From the NCBI GenBank assembly GCA_964488865.1, contig CAZAWR010000043.1, forward strand, positions 7,223-71,222: a DNA stretch of 64,000 nt, written 5' to 3'. Of the stretch, positions 43,666 to 52,375 are shown in pieces. The DNA is from MWCO01 sp964488865. Lineage in GTDB: Bacteria; Myxococcota_A; Polyangia; Polyangiales; Polyangiaceae. Below the pieces are notes generated by a model. That model was not told where the DNA came from, ran no database searches, and saw only the letters and a list, made by a program, of their open reading frames with translations. The first letter of the stretch is position 1. Each line of letters begins with the position of its first letter. Position numbers and translations under genes: made by a program.

Positions 43666-44844
43666 TCAGGTTCGGTGTTCGGGGGCGGCCGGGTCGACGG
43701 GCTGTGGCGGCGTGTGGATGCGTTGCGTGCCGCCGGAGCCGGCGCCGGGCGGGTGAATGCAGAACTGTCCGGGGCGGGGTGTCAGGACGGGTTTGGCGCG
43801 TTCCCATTCCCGCTGCTTTTCTTCGACCCAGCGGGCGGACCCGAGGAAGATGGCCGCCCAGCGCATGTCCGGGGTGTTCGACAGCGCGATCTTCACGCCC
43901 ATCGTCAACGGCGCCGACAGCAGGGCGCCGATCGGGCCCCACAGCCAGAACCAGAAGACCATCGAGACCAGCACCACCAGCGGGGAGAGTCCCAGGGCTC
44001 GTCCCATCACGCGCGGCTCGATCACGTTTCCCAACGCGGTGTTGATCACGAGGTACCCGACCGCCACCGCGAAGGCCGCCCCCGGGCCGAGTTGCACCCA
44101 GGCCAGCAACACCGGCGGAACCCCCGCGAGGATGCTGCCAATCGTCGGGATGTAGTTGAGCAAGAACGCGATCAGTCCCCACAGCACCGGGAAGTCGAGG
44201 CCCAGTACGGCCACCCACGTGCCTGTGAGCACCCCCGTAACCGCGCTGATCGCGGTCTTCACGAACAGGTACTTCTGCAGCTCCTTCGCCGCCGTTGCGA
44301 ACCGGTGAAGGTCTGCGGCCGGGTCCCCCATCGCGTACCTGATCTTCACCTGCCATCGGCTGATCTCAAAGAGCAGGAACACCACCAACAGCAGCACCAG
44401 CAGCGCCGTCGACACCACCGAGGCCACGCTCGACAGCAGCGACCCCACCATGGGCATCACGCTTCCCACCGACGAGAGGTGATCGTTGAACTCCCGCGAG
44501 AGGTGAACACCGTGGCGATCGAGCCAGGCGACATCTTCGCGGAGCACGAAAACGAGTCGGTCCTGATAGCGGGGGAGCGCCCCGTAGAAGCCGCCCAAGG
44601 AGTTGCCCACGAGAGAGATCAACGCTCCCACGACGCTCAGGTCGAGGAGCACGGCGAGCAAGATGGCCGCCGACGGCGGCACCCGCAGCCGCTCGAGGAA
44701 GCGGACGACGGGAACGGACACGGCCGTGATGACGATGGCCAGGGCAAGCGGGACGAGCAGTGGGCCGGCGACCTTCAGGCCGGCCACAACGATGACGAAG
44801 GCTGCGAGGAGAAGAACTGTCTTTTCGCCGGATCCGAGCTTCAT
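43666..44844 (-). CDS. AI-2E family membrane permease
   Basis: A 392-residue polytopic protein with about eight membrane helices and the AI-2E (PerM/TqsA) family motifs, including a large central soluble stretch and the C-terminal WGLIAFLLNYIPTIGS and VIEPRVMGRALGLSPLVVLVSM segments. The ATG at 44844 begins the hydrophobic N-terminus; the frame open to 44922 adds only polar sequence. Members export signalling molecules or ions; substrate unknown. The gene ends 63 bases from the convergent methyltransferase and is divergent from the flavodiiron gene. Confidence 0.9.
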   Translation of the reverse strand: MKLGSGEKTVLLLAAFVIVVAGLKVAGPLLVPLALAIVITAVSVPVVRFLERLRVPPSAAILLAVLLDLSVVGALISLVGNSLGGFYGALPRYQDRLVFVLREDVAWLDRHGVHLSREFNDHLSSVGSVMPMVGSLLSSVASVVSTALLVLLLVVFLLFEISRWQVKIRYAMGDPAADLHRFATAAKELQKYLFVKTAISAVTGVLTGTWVAVLGLDFPVLWGLIAFLLNYIPTIGSILAGVPPVLLAWVQLGPGAAFAVAVGYLVINTALGNVIEPRVMGRALGLSPLVVLVSMVFWFWLWGPIGALLSAPLTMGVKIALSNTPDMRWAAIFLGSARWVEEKQREWERAKPVLTPRPGQFCIHPPGAGSGGTQRIHTPPQPVDPAAPEHRT

Positions 44845-45093
44845 CTGGGGGCCTTGGGAACGACGTTCGCGGCAGGGGGATGACCGTCGCCAGAGGTTAG
44901 CCCACGCGAAGGGCGAGTGCACCCGCCGGGCGCGGCGGCGGGGTCATTCGAGGCGCTCCGGCACGTGCAGTGGCCACGAACCACCCCCGTTGTGGGGATG
45001 CTGTGCTATGGCCCCAACCAACGTGTCCCCGAGGGAAACCCGATGGCCTGTTCCGACATCGGAGCGCCTGCGGGGGCGAACGTTCCGAGAACC

Positions 45094-45100
45094 AAGGAGA
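45094..45100 (+). promoter_or_regulatory. Ribosome binding site deciding the flavodiiron protein start
   Basis: AAGGAGA eight bases before the ATG at 45109. The frame is open from 44917, but the upstream 64 codons show no homology to the family, so 45109 is the start. Confidence 0.65.
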
Positions 45101-45108
45101 CCCACGCC

Positions 45109-46317
45109 ATGACCACAGCCTTCGAAGCCATCCGGATCTCCGACCGCGTGCACTGGGTCGGCGCCATCGATTGGTCCATTCGCGACTTCCACGGCTACCT
45201 CACCGAGCGCGGCACCACCTACAACGCCTTCTTGATCAAGGGCGAACACAGCACCGTCCTCGTCGACACCGTCAAGCGTCCCTTCTACGACGAGATGCTC
45301 TCGCGCATCGCGTCGGTGGTCGACCCTTCCACCATCGACACCATCGTGTCCCACCACGCGGAGCTGGACCATTCCGCGTGCCTTCCCGAGTTGACCCGGG
45401 TCGTTCGGCCTTCGCGCGTGCTGACCTCGAAGGCTGGCATTGACGCTCTCGCGCAACACTTCTCCCTCGACGTCCCCGTGGAGGCAGTGAAGCCGGGCGT
45501 TCCGACCGAGATCGGGGACGTGCGCATGACGTTCCACGATACGCGTATGCTTCACTGGCCCGAGAGCATGGTCTCGCTGCTGGAGGGAGACGACGTCCTG
45601 TTCTCGCAGGACGGGTTCGGCATGCACCTCGCCTCCCTCGAGCGGTGGACCGACGAGCTGCCTGCGGATGTCGTGAACCGGGAGGCGGCGAAGTACTTTG
45701 CGAACATCCTGATGCCGTTTGCGGGTCCGGTGTCGAAGGTGGTGGCGAAGCTCGCGCCCGTCATCCGGCAGGTCAAGATCATCGCCACCGATCACGGGCC
45801 GCTGTGGCGCACCGGCATCGACGACCTGCTCAGTCGATACGAGGCTTGGGGCGAGCGCAAGCCCACACGCAAGGTGGTGATCACGTACGCTTCGATGTGG
45901 CAGAGCACGGCGACCATGGCGCGTGCGATCGCCGAGGGCGCTGCCGCCGGAGGCATGCATGTTGCGATGATGGGCTTGGATACCGCGCACCGCTCCGACA
46001 TCGCCACGGAGCTCCTGGACGCGGGCGCGCTGCTGGTGGGGTCCCCGAACCTCAACGGGCAGATGTACCCGACCGTTGCGGACGTGCTCACGTACCTCAA
46101 GGGACTGAAGCCCAAGGGGCTCGTGGGGGCTGCGTTCGGTTCCTACGGCTGGAGCCCCGCCGCGCTCGACCAGGTGAACGCGGCGCTCGAGGAGATCAAG
46201 GTAGAGATCGTGCGTGAGCCCCTGGGCGTCAAGTACGTTCCCACGGACCAGGACCTACTCGCTTGTCGTGAGCTGGGGCGCACCGTGGCAGAACGCGTGC
46301 AATCCCTCTGCGGATAG
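45109..46317 (+). CDS. A-type flavoprotein (flavodiiron protein)
   Basis: A 402-residue flavodiiron protein. The beta-lactamase-fold half carries the full diiron ligand set: H83-x-E85-x-D87-H88 in HHAELDHS, His 149 in LHWPES, Asp 168 in FSQDGFG and His 229 in ATDHGPLW. A C-terminal flavodoxin domain (about residues 253-402, ITYASMWQSTATMARA) should bind FMN. These enzymes reduce O2 to water or NO to N2O in the cytoplasm and protect oxygen- or NO-sensitive metabolism; which gas is preferred cannot be read from this sequence. A small inverted repeat (46310-46322) overlaps its stop, between convergent genes. Confidence 0.92.
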   Translation: MTTAFEAIRISDRVHWVGAIDWSIRDFHGYLTERGTTYNAFLIKGEHSTVLVDTVKRPFYDEMLSRIASVVDPSTIDTIVSHHAELDHSACLPELTRVVRPSRVLTSKAGIDALAQHFSLDVPVEAVKPGVPTEIGDVRMTFHDTRMLHWPESMVSLLEGDDVLFSQDGFGMHLASLERWTDELPADVVNREAAKYFANILMPFAGPVSKVVAKLAPVIRQVKIIATDHGPLWRTGIDDLLSRYEAWGERKPTRKVVITYASMWQSTATMARAIAEGAAAGGMHVAMMGLDTAHRSDIATELLDAGALLVGSPNLNGQMYPTVADVLTYLKGLKPKGLVGAAFGSYGWSPAALDQVNAALEEIKVEIVREPLGVKYVPTDQDLLACRELGRTVAERVQSLCG

Positions 46318-46332
46318 TCCGCGCCGAGCGCA

Positions 46333-48027
46333 TCACCGCCTGCCTGGGACCAGACCAGGTGTCCACGTCGTCCGCTTCAAGCGCGCGACCAGCTCGCTTC
46401 GATCCAGGCTCCTCGCGAGAGGAGCGGGTGACGTCCCCGCATCCCCACTGCCTCTTGCAGCCACGAAAGACCGCGTGCGGAAGTATTCCCCGTCGCCCTG
46501 CGCGTCGCGCAGGAACGTGACGGGGAGCGTGATCCCCTGGACTCCGAGCAGGAAGTTGTTGGGCAGCGTGGGCTCGAGCACCGGTTCGTACGGGATCTGC
46601 ATCGTGTCCAACAACGGCATTTCGACCTTCAAGTCGTCGCCGTCCTGCGTCACGACGACCGTCCCCACGTTGTACGGGTCCTCGTACGTTCCCACGAGGG
46701 CGCCGAAGCTCGACGGGTCGACCGTCAGGTCGGGCGGTGTGCTCGGGCTCGGGAGTGTGCACAGTGTCGTGAGGGCGGTCACGAGCGTGTCAATGAAGTA
46801 GGCGCCGTCCGTGTTCGCGAGCGTGACGAAGCCCAGGTCGCAAGCGGGGACCCAGTACATGTCCGCGGCGAATCCCGGGATCGCCCCGCCGTGCTGCACG
46901 ATCAGGATGTCGTAGAACGACCCGAGGAAGACGCCTTGCTGCACGATCAGCCCATACCCGTAGCCCATGCGATCCAGGAACTCCTCTGTGTTCACCTGGG
47001 GCTTCATCATCTCCTCGCGTACGCTGTCATGGAGCACCGCGTTCTCTCCGTTGCGCAAGAACCGCACGAAATTGGCAAGATCCAGCACCGACGACCATGC
47101 GTAACCCGCGGGGCGCGCCCACGCGTTGTCGTACGTCTCGGGTCCCGCGACCAGCGGTTCCCCGGTCTTCCAATGGACGGTCTTCCCGAACGCGAAGTCG
47201 CCGTCGGCCACGACCTCCGAAGGCAGGAAGAAGGTTCGGTCCATGCCCAAGGGCGCGAACACCCGGTCGTGCATGAGCGTGCGGTACAGCTCTCCCCCCG
47301 CCACCTCCGCGACGAGGCCAGCGTACATGTACCCAGGGTTCGAGTAGTTGTACATGCGGCCCGCGGGCGCCATCAGGTAGGCCTCCTTCGGGAAGGGGCC
47401 GAGCATGACCGAGGCCAGGTCCGCGTCCGACGCTGGCGAGCTGTCGACCTCGAGATAGTCCACGATGGCCGACTGGTGCGTGAGCAAGTGACCCACCTCG
47501 ATGGACGGCGCCCAGGCGGGGTCCTTCTCGAAGCTGAGGGAGGGCAAGTACGTCGTGATCGGATCCATCAGGTCGACGTCGCCGGACTCGACGAGCTGGA
47601 GCACGGCGGTCGCGGTGAGCACCTTGGTCACCGAGCCAATGCGAAACAACGTGGAGGCAAGGACTGGGTCATCCGCGCCCGGGTCCTTGCTGCCGAACCC
47701 TGCGGCATAGGTCACCTCGCCTCCCTCCAGGATGGCCAAGGCAACGCCGGGGGCGCCAAGCTCTTTGCGCTCCTTCTCGAGGGCGGTCGCGATGGCGTCG
47801 AAGCGCGGGTCAGGGGCATCGACCGGGGCGTCTGCGGTCACATCCCCGTGGGTGTCCGGCGACGTGTCGGTGGGTGCGTCGTCGCCCGCTTCGGGTGCCG
47901 TGTCGTCGGCAACGTCCGACCCTGCGTCCGCAGCGGGCTTGGACCCGGAAGAGGTGTCGTCAGAACCGCAGGCTGGAAGAATCAGGGATGCGAGGAGGGC
48001 GAACAGGGGGAACGAGCGGGTACGCAT
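46333..48027 (-). CDS. Beta-lactamase-fold (serine hydrolase) lipoprotein
   Basis: The ATG at 48027 starts a lipobox signal (LASLILPAC, Cys 20), giving 564 residues. An Asp/Ala-rich linker runs to about residue 75. Then comes a class C/DD-peptidase-like beta-lactamase domain: S132-V-T-K135, Y228-S-N230, and a K-T-G-type equivalent as HGGAIPG in the second half. The C-terminal ~110 residues are a separate beta domain. Such proteins include esterases and D-aminopeptidases as well as penicillin-binding relatives, so antibiotic hydrolysis should not be assumed. Its start is 62 bases after the stop of the HerA-like gene. Confidence 0.88.
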   Translation of the reverse strand: MRTRSFPLFALLASLILPACGSDDTSSGSKPAADAGSDVADDTAPEAGDDAPTDTSPDTHGDVTADAPVDAPDPRFDAIATALEKERKELGAPGVALAILEGGEVTYAAGFGSKDPGADDPVLASTLFRIGSVTKVLTATAVLQLVESGDVDLMDPITTYLPSLSFEKDPAWAPSIEVGHLLTHQSAIVDYLEVDSSPASDADLASVMLGPFPKEAYLMAPAGRMYNYSNPGYMYAGLVAEVAGGELYRTLMHDRVFAPLGMDRTFFLPSEVVADGDFAFGKTVHWKTGEPLVAGPETYDNAWARPAGYAWSSVLDLANFVRFLRNGENAVLHDSVREEMMKPQVNTEEFLDRMGYGYGLIVQQGVFLGSFYDILIVQHGGAIPGFAADMYWVPACDLGFVTLANTDGAYFIDTLVTALTTLCTLPSPSTPPDLTVDPSSFGALVGTYEDPYNVGTVVVTQDGDDLKVEMPLLDTMQIPYEPVLEPTLPNNFLLGVQGITLPVTFLRDAQGDGEYFRTRSFVAARGSGDAGTSPAPLARSLDRSELVARLKRTTWTPGLVPGRR

Positions 48028-48089
48028 GCACGGGATACTGACACGAGTCCCGGCAGAGGGGGATACGTACCGTCTGCTTGCAGTCGAAC

Positions 48090-50249
48090 TCAGCACCAGC
48101 CCCGTCGCATCTCTTCCGTGGTGTGCTTTCGCACCTCGTCCTCCCCCCAGGGACGGCCATGCTGTGTAAGTGGCATTCGCGCCTGCAGCACCCGCGGGGC
48201 GCCGAACCGGTCCACGTTGGACACGAGAAACCGACCCACCCCCGTGGTCGTCAGCATCTCCGCCGCTCCCGCCGCATCGAACCCACCTCCCGACGGCAGC
48301 ATCTTGCGCACACGCGCCTTGTCCAGCGTCGACCCGAGACGGCCCAGCACGAGCGTTCCGGCTTGGGCAAGGACCTTGTAGTCCACCTCGGTGAAGTTGC
48401 GAGTACAGAATACCCCGCAAACGCCGTGCAGCCCGCCCTCCCGCAGGATCCTCAACACCAGCTGCTTCGCCGAAGACTCCCCCATAGGGGGGAGAAACGG
48501 CCCGATCTCGTCGAGGCAAACCAGGAGTTTCGGCGCCAACGACCCCTGCCTCGACATCCACGCACAGACGTCCGAAAGCACCGTCACCACGAACCGGTGT
48601 TGCGTGCGCGCGTCCCCGAGCCCCGGCATCCACAGGACGTTGACGGGGACCTTTCCGCTCGGCGTGGGCTCCACCAGGTCCGACACGCTCAGCCTTCGCC
48701 CCTGCGTGTACAAGTGACCCTGCTCCCCCTCCAGAAGCGTGCGCAGCAGCTCGGCCAGCGCGTCGCGCCGCGTCCGGGAGCGAACGAACGGCTCGACCCG
48801 CAGCTCCGTCGGCTGCCTCACCTGCGCGATCAGACCCGCCAGGCTCGCTGCCCCGGAAGGCGTGTCCAGCACCTGGGCGAGGTACTCCCTCGCAAGATCC
48901 CCCCACGCGTCCGGCACCCGCACGCCCCCGAGCAGCGCCTCCGCCATGGCCACCCGACACAGACGCCGTGTTGGCTCGTCCAGCGCCACGTCCGGGGCCC
49001 AGAGCGGATGCAGAGACACCCGGAGCCCGGCATCCGAGCCCGGGGTCAGCAGGCGGACCTCCGCCCGCTCCACCCACGCACGACGACGCAACTCCGCCGT
49101 CTCGCCGCCTCCTTGCCCCGGCGCGGCGAGCTGCGCGAGATCACCCCGCAGGTCGATCACGATCGAGGGCACGCCTGCGAGCGCAGCCTCCTCCAGGATG
49201 CTCTTCGCCAGGCACGTCTTTCCCGAGCCTGACACACCCAGTGCGGCCACGTGCCTCGTCAGGTCGGACGGTTCCAGGCACGCTGCCCGTCCGGTCCCGC
49301 GTTCTTCCCCGAGCCACACGAGCGGTGGCGTGAAGTTGCGCTCGCCCGGCTCCGCCGGTGGAGCGACCGGCCGACTGCGAGGCAACGGGCGGGCCGAGGG
49401 GGCGAGGGCGCTTCGCCTCGGCATCTGGTCCACGTCGGGGAGCGTGCGACCCCAGCGAGCCCAGCACGGCTCCTGGGCAGGACAGGCACGGCACGTGTCG
49501 AGTTCTTCCGCTGGGGGTGGGGCGTCTCCCTGTTGCCCGTCGACCAGCCCGGAGAGCCAACTTGCGAGCTGCTCTCGCTCATCCTGCCCGGGTCCTTGCA
49601 CCTCGCGCTTTCCCACCGAGGCGTCGAGGGCATGGACCAGGACGAGCTTGTTGCCCAAACCGCGCGCCTCGAGCTCCAACGCACACAGCCAACCATGCAC
49701 TCGCCCCGGCCGGTCCCCCTGGGCTCGAGACTCCACGTCCCAGACCCAGGGCGTCGACGTCGGTGCGTCCTCGCAAAGGACCCCCAGGCGCCCTTCGATC
49801 TCGAGGTCCCCGAGCTGCACGTGCAGGGGCGTTGCAGCCGCGTGAATCGCTCGACCGAGCGCCTCCTCGGCGGTCCCTTCCACCGCCCGCGCCGCGACAA
49901 GCAGCTCGGCCAGGGTCGTGCACGCGCTCCGCAGCACCCCATCGATCCGGCCCAAAGACTCCCCGTCCACGCGGGACGCGAGCTGCGCCATTCGTGCGTA
50001 AGCGTGCTCGTAGGCCATGCGCCAGCAAGCGTGGCCGAGCGCTCCGGCGTCGGGCGCGGCAGGACCGAGCAGGCGAATGATCTCCTGGCTACGCGGCGCT
50101 TCCGACGCGAGATGGACCAAGGCCTCCTGGGCGATGACGTGCAAGGTGGCCTCGCCCTCGGGCTCCACGGGGTGTCCCTCGCGGCTCAGCACCAACTGCC
50201 GGGCGCAGCGCGCAGCGATCACGACCTCGCCGAGGCGCATGGCGGTCAC
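48090..50249 (-). CDS. HerA-like ATPase fused to a Cas4/AddB-like Fe-S nuclease-fold domain
   Basis: The GTG at 50249 overlaps the TGA of the upstream ATPase gene (GTGA); an ATG at 50240 is alternative (716 residues, used for numbering). N-terminal part: Cys 12 in RCARQLVLSR and C250-x2-C253-x5-C259 in CRACPAQEPC, the one-plus-three Cys layout of AddB/Cas4-type PD-(D/E)XK nucleases that hold a 4Fe-4S cluster. Between them IEGRLGVL and VWDVESRA occupy the places of the catalytic G-x-x-D and E-x-K motifs, but Asp and Lys are replaced, so nuclease activity is doubtful. C-terminal part: HerA/FtsK-like hexameric ATPase with Walker A GVSGSGKT (335-342), VIDLRGDL, Walker B VCLDEIG (Asp 577, Glu 578) and FCTRNFTEVD. 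Third gene of a coupled three-gene operon. Confidence 0.82.
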   Translation of the reverse strand: MTAMRLGEVVIAARCARQLVLSREGHPVEPEGEATLHVIAQEALVHLASEAPRSQEIIRLLGPAAPDAGALGHACWRMAYEHAYARMAQLASRVDGESLGRIDGVLRSACTTLAELLVAARAVEGTAEEALGRAIHAAATPLHVQLGDLEIEGRLGVLCEDAPTSTPWVWDVESRAQGDRPGRVHGWLCALELEARGLGNKLVLVHALDASVGKREVQGPGQDEREQLASWLSGLVDGQQGDAPPPAEELDTCRACPAQEPCWARWGRTLPDVDQMPRRSALAPSARPLPRSRPVAPPAEPGERNFTPPLVWLGEERGTGRAACLEPSDLTRHVAALGVSGSGKTCLAKSILEEAALAGVPSIVIDLRGDLAQLAAPGQGGGETAELRRRAWVERAEVRLLTPGSDAGLRVSLHPLWAPDVALDEPTRRLCRVAMAEALLGGVRVPDAWGDLAREYLAQVLDTPSGAASLAGLIAQVRQPTELRVEPFVRSRTRRDALAELLRTLLEGEQGHLYTQGRRLSVSDLVEPTPSGKVPVNVLWMPGLGDARTQHRFVVTVLSDVCAWMSRQGSLAPKLLVCLDEIGPFLPPMGESSAKQLVLRILREGGLHGVCGVFCTRNFTEVDYKVLAQAGTLVLGRLGSTLDKARVRKMLPSGGGFDAAGAAEMLTTTGVGRFLVSNVDRFGAPRVLQARMPLTQHGRPWGEDEVRKHTTEEMRRGWC

Positions 50250-52375
50250 GATCTCGCCTCGATGCCTTCGGGCCGAAGCAGGACGACGGGGACGCGCTTG
50301 CGATCGAGCGTGACGTGCACGACCCCGGACGCCACGAGGGCCTCGGTCGCCTCGTGGACGGCTTCGGCCGGCGCCTCGAGCAGCTGCACAAGCCGTGGCA
50401 AGGGAACGATGGCTCCCTTCGTGCGCAAGAAGGCGAGCACCTCGCCTTGCCACGCGGCCGCGCCCGCGCGTGGAACCACCCCGTCGGAAAACGCGGTCTC
50501 CACCGTCCGCTGCAGGACCCGGTCGACCACTTCGATGTCGAACGCGGCGCGCCGGACGTCCTCTTCCGGCACGGGTACGTCCCCCGCGGCAGCCGCGTTG
50601 AGCAATTGCTCGAAGGCGGCCAGAGGCCCCACCGCCTCGGGCTCGAGCCAGAACACCAGGCCGCGCGGGGACAGGCGCGCGAGCATCTCGCGAGACGCCG
50701 GCGGCAGGGGCAGCGCCGTCTCCCGCACCAGCATGGCGCGGTCCGCTTGACCGTCGCGGAGTACGTCGCGCATGCGCTTGATCGCCGCCGCCACGGACTG
50801 GCCGTGCGCGCTGTTGTTCGCCTCGAAGTACAATCGAGCTCGCTTGCCCGATTGCACGAGCGTCACGCGGGTGCCGCCCCGCGAGCGCGTGCGCACTGAG
50901 GGAACGTCGACATTTTCGACCTTCGCGCCAGCCACGGACCGCCCGTTCATCCACGCAGCGACCAGCGCTTCGCGCATGGCGCCTTGGACGATCTGCTCGC
51001 GAACCTCAGGCATACGGGGCGGGCGCCTGCGCTCTTCCTCGACCAAGGCGTCCAGCCTTCTACGGACTTCGGACAGCTGCCTTCCGTTCGTCCCGTTGGG
51101 CTGAGGCTCGGAACCAGGGACCGCCGTCCCGCCCGCCCTGTCATCCAACCACTGGCGCATGAAACGGAGCACGGCTCGCGGTGTCCGAAGGCGGTTGCTT
51201 CGGATCATGTCGAGGAGGGCTTCGGGCTCGAACGGGTAGGCGGGGCTCGCAGGCGCATACCCGAGCCCGCGCCAAAACCGTCGCATCCGCAGGTCCACGA
51301 TGGCAGCCGCCTCCTCGGGCCGGAGCGCCAGCAACGGCATGGGCGCCCGGGCCTCCAACCGATCCCGTACCTGCTGCTGGGCCCGCTGACGCAGCCGCGG
51401 CCATATCTGCGTCTGGCAGAGCACGAGCAGCACCGTGGCGCCCCCCGCGTTGTACAGCTCCCCCAGCGCAGCGAGCCAGGCCGCGACCGCCTCGTCCCCA
51501 AGCCTCTCCGTCCCCTCGATCTGGTCGAAAGCCAGCACCAACGGGACGTCAGCCAGCCCTGCCAGATCCACCAGCAGCCGCAACCCCCGCCAGGCGTCCG
51601 TCTCCCCGTCCAGCACGACCCGCGTGCCGAGCCGTGTCGCGCTCTCTTCAGACAGGGACGCCCCGCCGAGCCATGCCACGAGGTCCTGGCGAAGGTCCGG
51701 GTGGGGATACCCGGCCACGACACGGAACAGCTCGAGATCCATCCCCGCCAGCGCGTCGAGACGCTGGGCGGACAGCACGAAGTCTCGCTCCACCTCGCTC
51801 CAGCACGCGGCCGCCACCTCCGCGAACGCCCCCAGGAAGAACGAAGGCCGGTTCGGGATCACGTCGTCGAGCACCTCCACCAGGCGCGGGCTGGTCCAGG
51901 GCGCCCAGCGGACCAGGCGTGCCACGCGAAGAAGCGCGCGAAGGACGATCACGGAGAGGGGAGACCCGACGGCCGAATCAAGCTGTCCCGTGAGGGATAG
52001 TGGCCTGGCCAGATTCCGGACCGTCTCGTGAAGCATGTGGTGGAAGATCCGATCCGTCGACCGGATGGGCTCGATCGGCGCCACGGCGAAGAAGCTGCCC
52101 TCGGGGGCCCGCAGGCTCGCGTCGGAGGTCTGTCGAAGCCAAGAAAGCAGGTGGGTCTTGCCTTCCCCAGGGTCTCCCGTGATGACCTGCAACACGGGCT
52201 CGCGCTCGCCCACCGAGGGGCCGACGAGGCGAAGCAGGTGCTGACGGACGGTCGCGTGGATGCCAGGGGCATCCGGCGGGTCACGGAAAGCGTGGGTGAG
52301 AACACTATCCGAAAAGGGACTAGGAGCTTCGGCGAGAACCCGCTCCAGCTCGTCGTTGGCGGCCCGGCGAGTCAT
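50246..52375 (-). CDS. P-loop ATPase of a three-gene DNA-processing-like operon
   Basis: A 709-residue protein starting with an ATG that overlaps the winged-helix gene stop (ATGA). Residues about 30-420 form an AAA/STAND-like ATPase: Walker A GDPGEGKT at 67-74, Walker B VPLVLAFDQ with Asp 284, and a sensor-like LCQTQIWPRL. Residues about 483-595 contain a strand-helix domain (VTLVQSGKRARLYFEANNSA, RAMLVRET and RGLVFWLEPE) which looks like a restriction-endonuclease-type or DNA-binding fold but with no clear catalytic triad. Residues about 640-700 are a winged-helix domain (WQGEVLAFLRTKGAIVPLP). I do not recognise a named family; ATPases of this general build occur in defence and chromosome-maintenance operons. 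Confidence 0.8.
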   Translation of the reverse strand: MTRRAANDELERVLAEAPSPFSDSVLTHAFRDPPDAPGIHATVRQHLLRLVGPSVGEREPVLQVITGDPGEGKTHLLSWLRQTSDASLRAPEGSFFAVAPIEPIRSTDRIFHHMLHETVRNLARPLSLTGQLDSAVGSPLSVIVLRALLRVARLVRWAPWTSPRLVEVLDDVIPNRPSFFLGAFAEVAAACWSEVERDFVLSAQRLDALAGMDLELFRVVAGYPHPDLRQDLVAWLGGASLSEESATRLGTRVVLDGETDAWRGLRLLVDLAGLADVPLVLAFDQIEGTERLGDEAVAAWLAALGELYNAGGATVLLVLCQTQIWPRLRQRAQQQVRDRLEARAPMPLLALRPEEAAAIVDLRMRRFWRGLGYAPASPAYPFEPEALLDMIRSNRLRTPRAVLRFMRQWLDDRAGGTAVPGSEPQPNGTNGRQLSEVRRRLDALVEEERRRPPRMPEVREQIVQGAMREALVAAWMNGRSVAGAKVENVDVPSVRTRSRGGTRVTLVQSGKRARLYFEANNSAHGQSVAAAIKRMRDVLRDGQADRAMLVRETALPLPPASREMLARLSPRGLVFWLEPEAVGPLAAFEQLLNAAAAGDVPVPEEDVRRAAFDIEVVDRVLQRTVETAFSDGVVPRAGAAAWQGEVLAFLRTKGAIVPLPRLVQLLEAPAEAVHEATEALVASGVVHVTLDRKRVPVVLLRPEGIEARS

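Noticed and set aside
46333..48027. Antibiotic resistance gene
   Set aside because: The beta-lactamase fold with a lipoprotein anchor and an extra C-terminal domain is shared by many esterases and peptidases; resistance is not implied.
48090..50249. Simple FtsK/DNA translocase at a division site
   Set aside because: No membrane helices, no gamma winged-helix domain at the C-terminus, and the Cys-rich N-terminus fits a HerA-type partner better.
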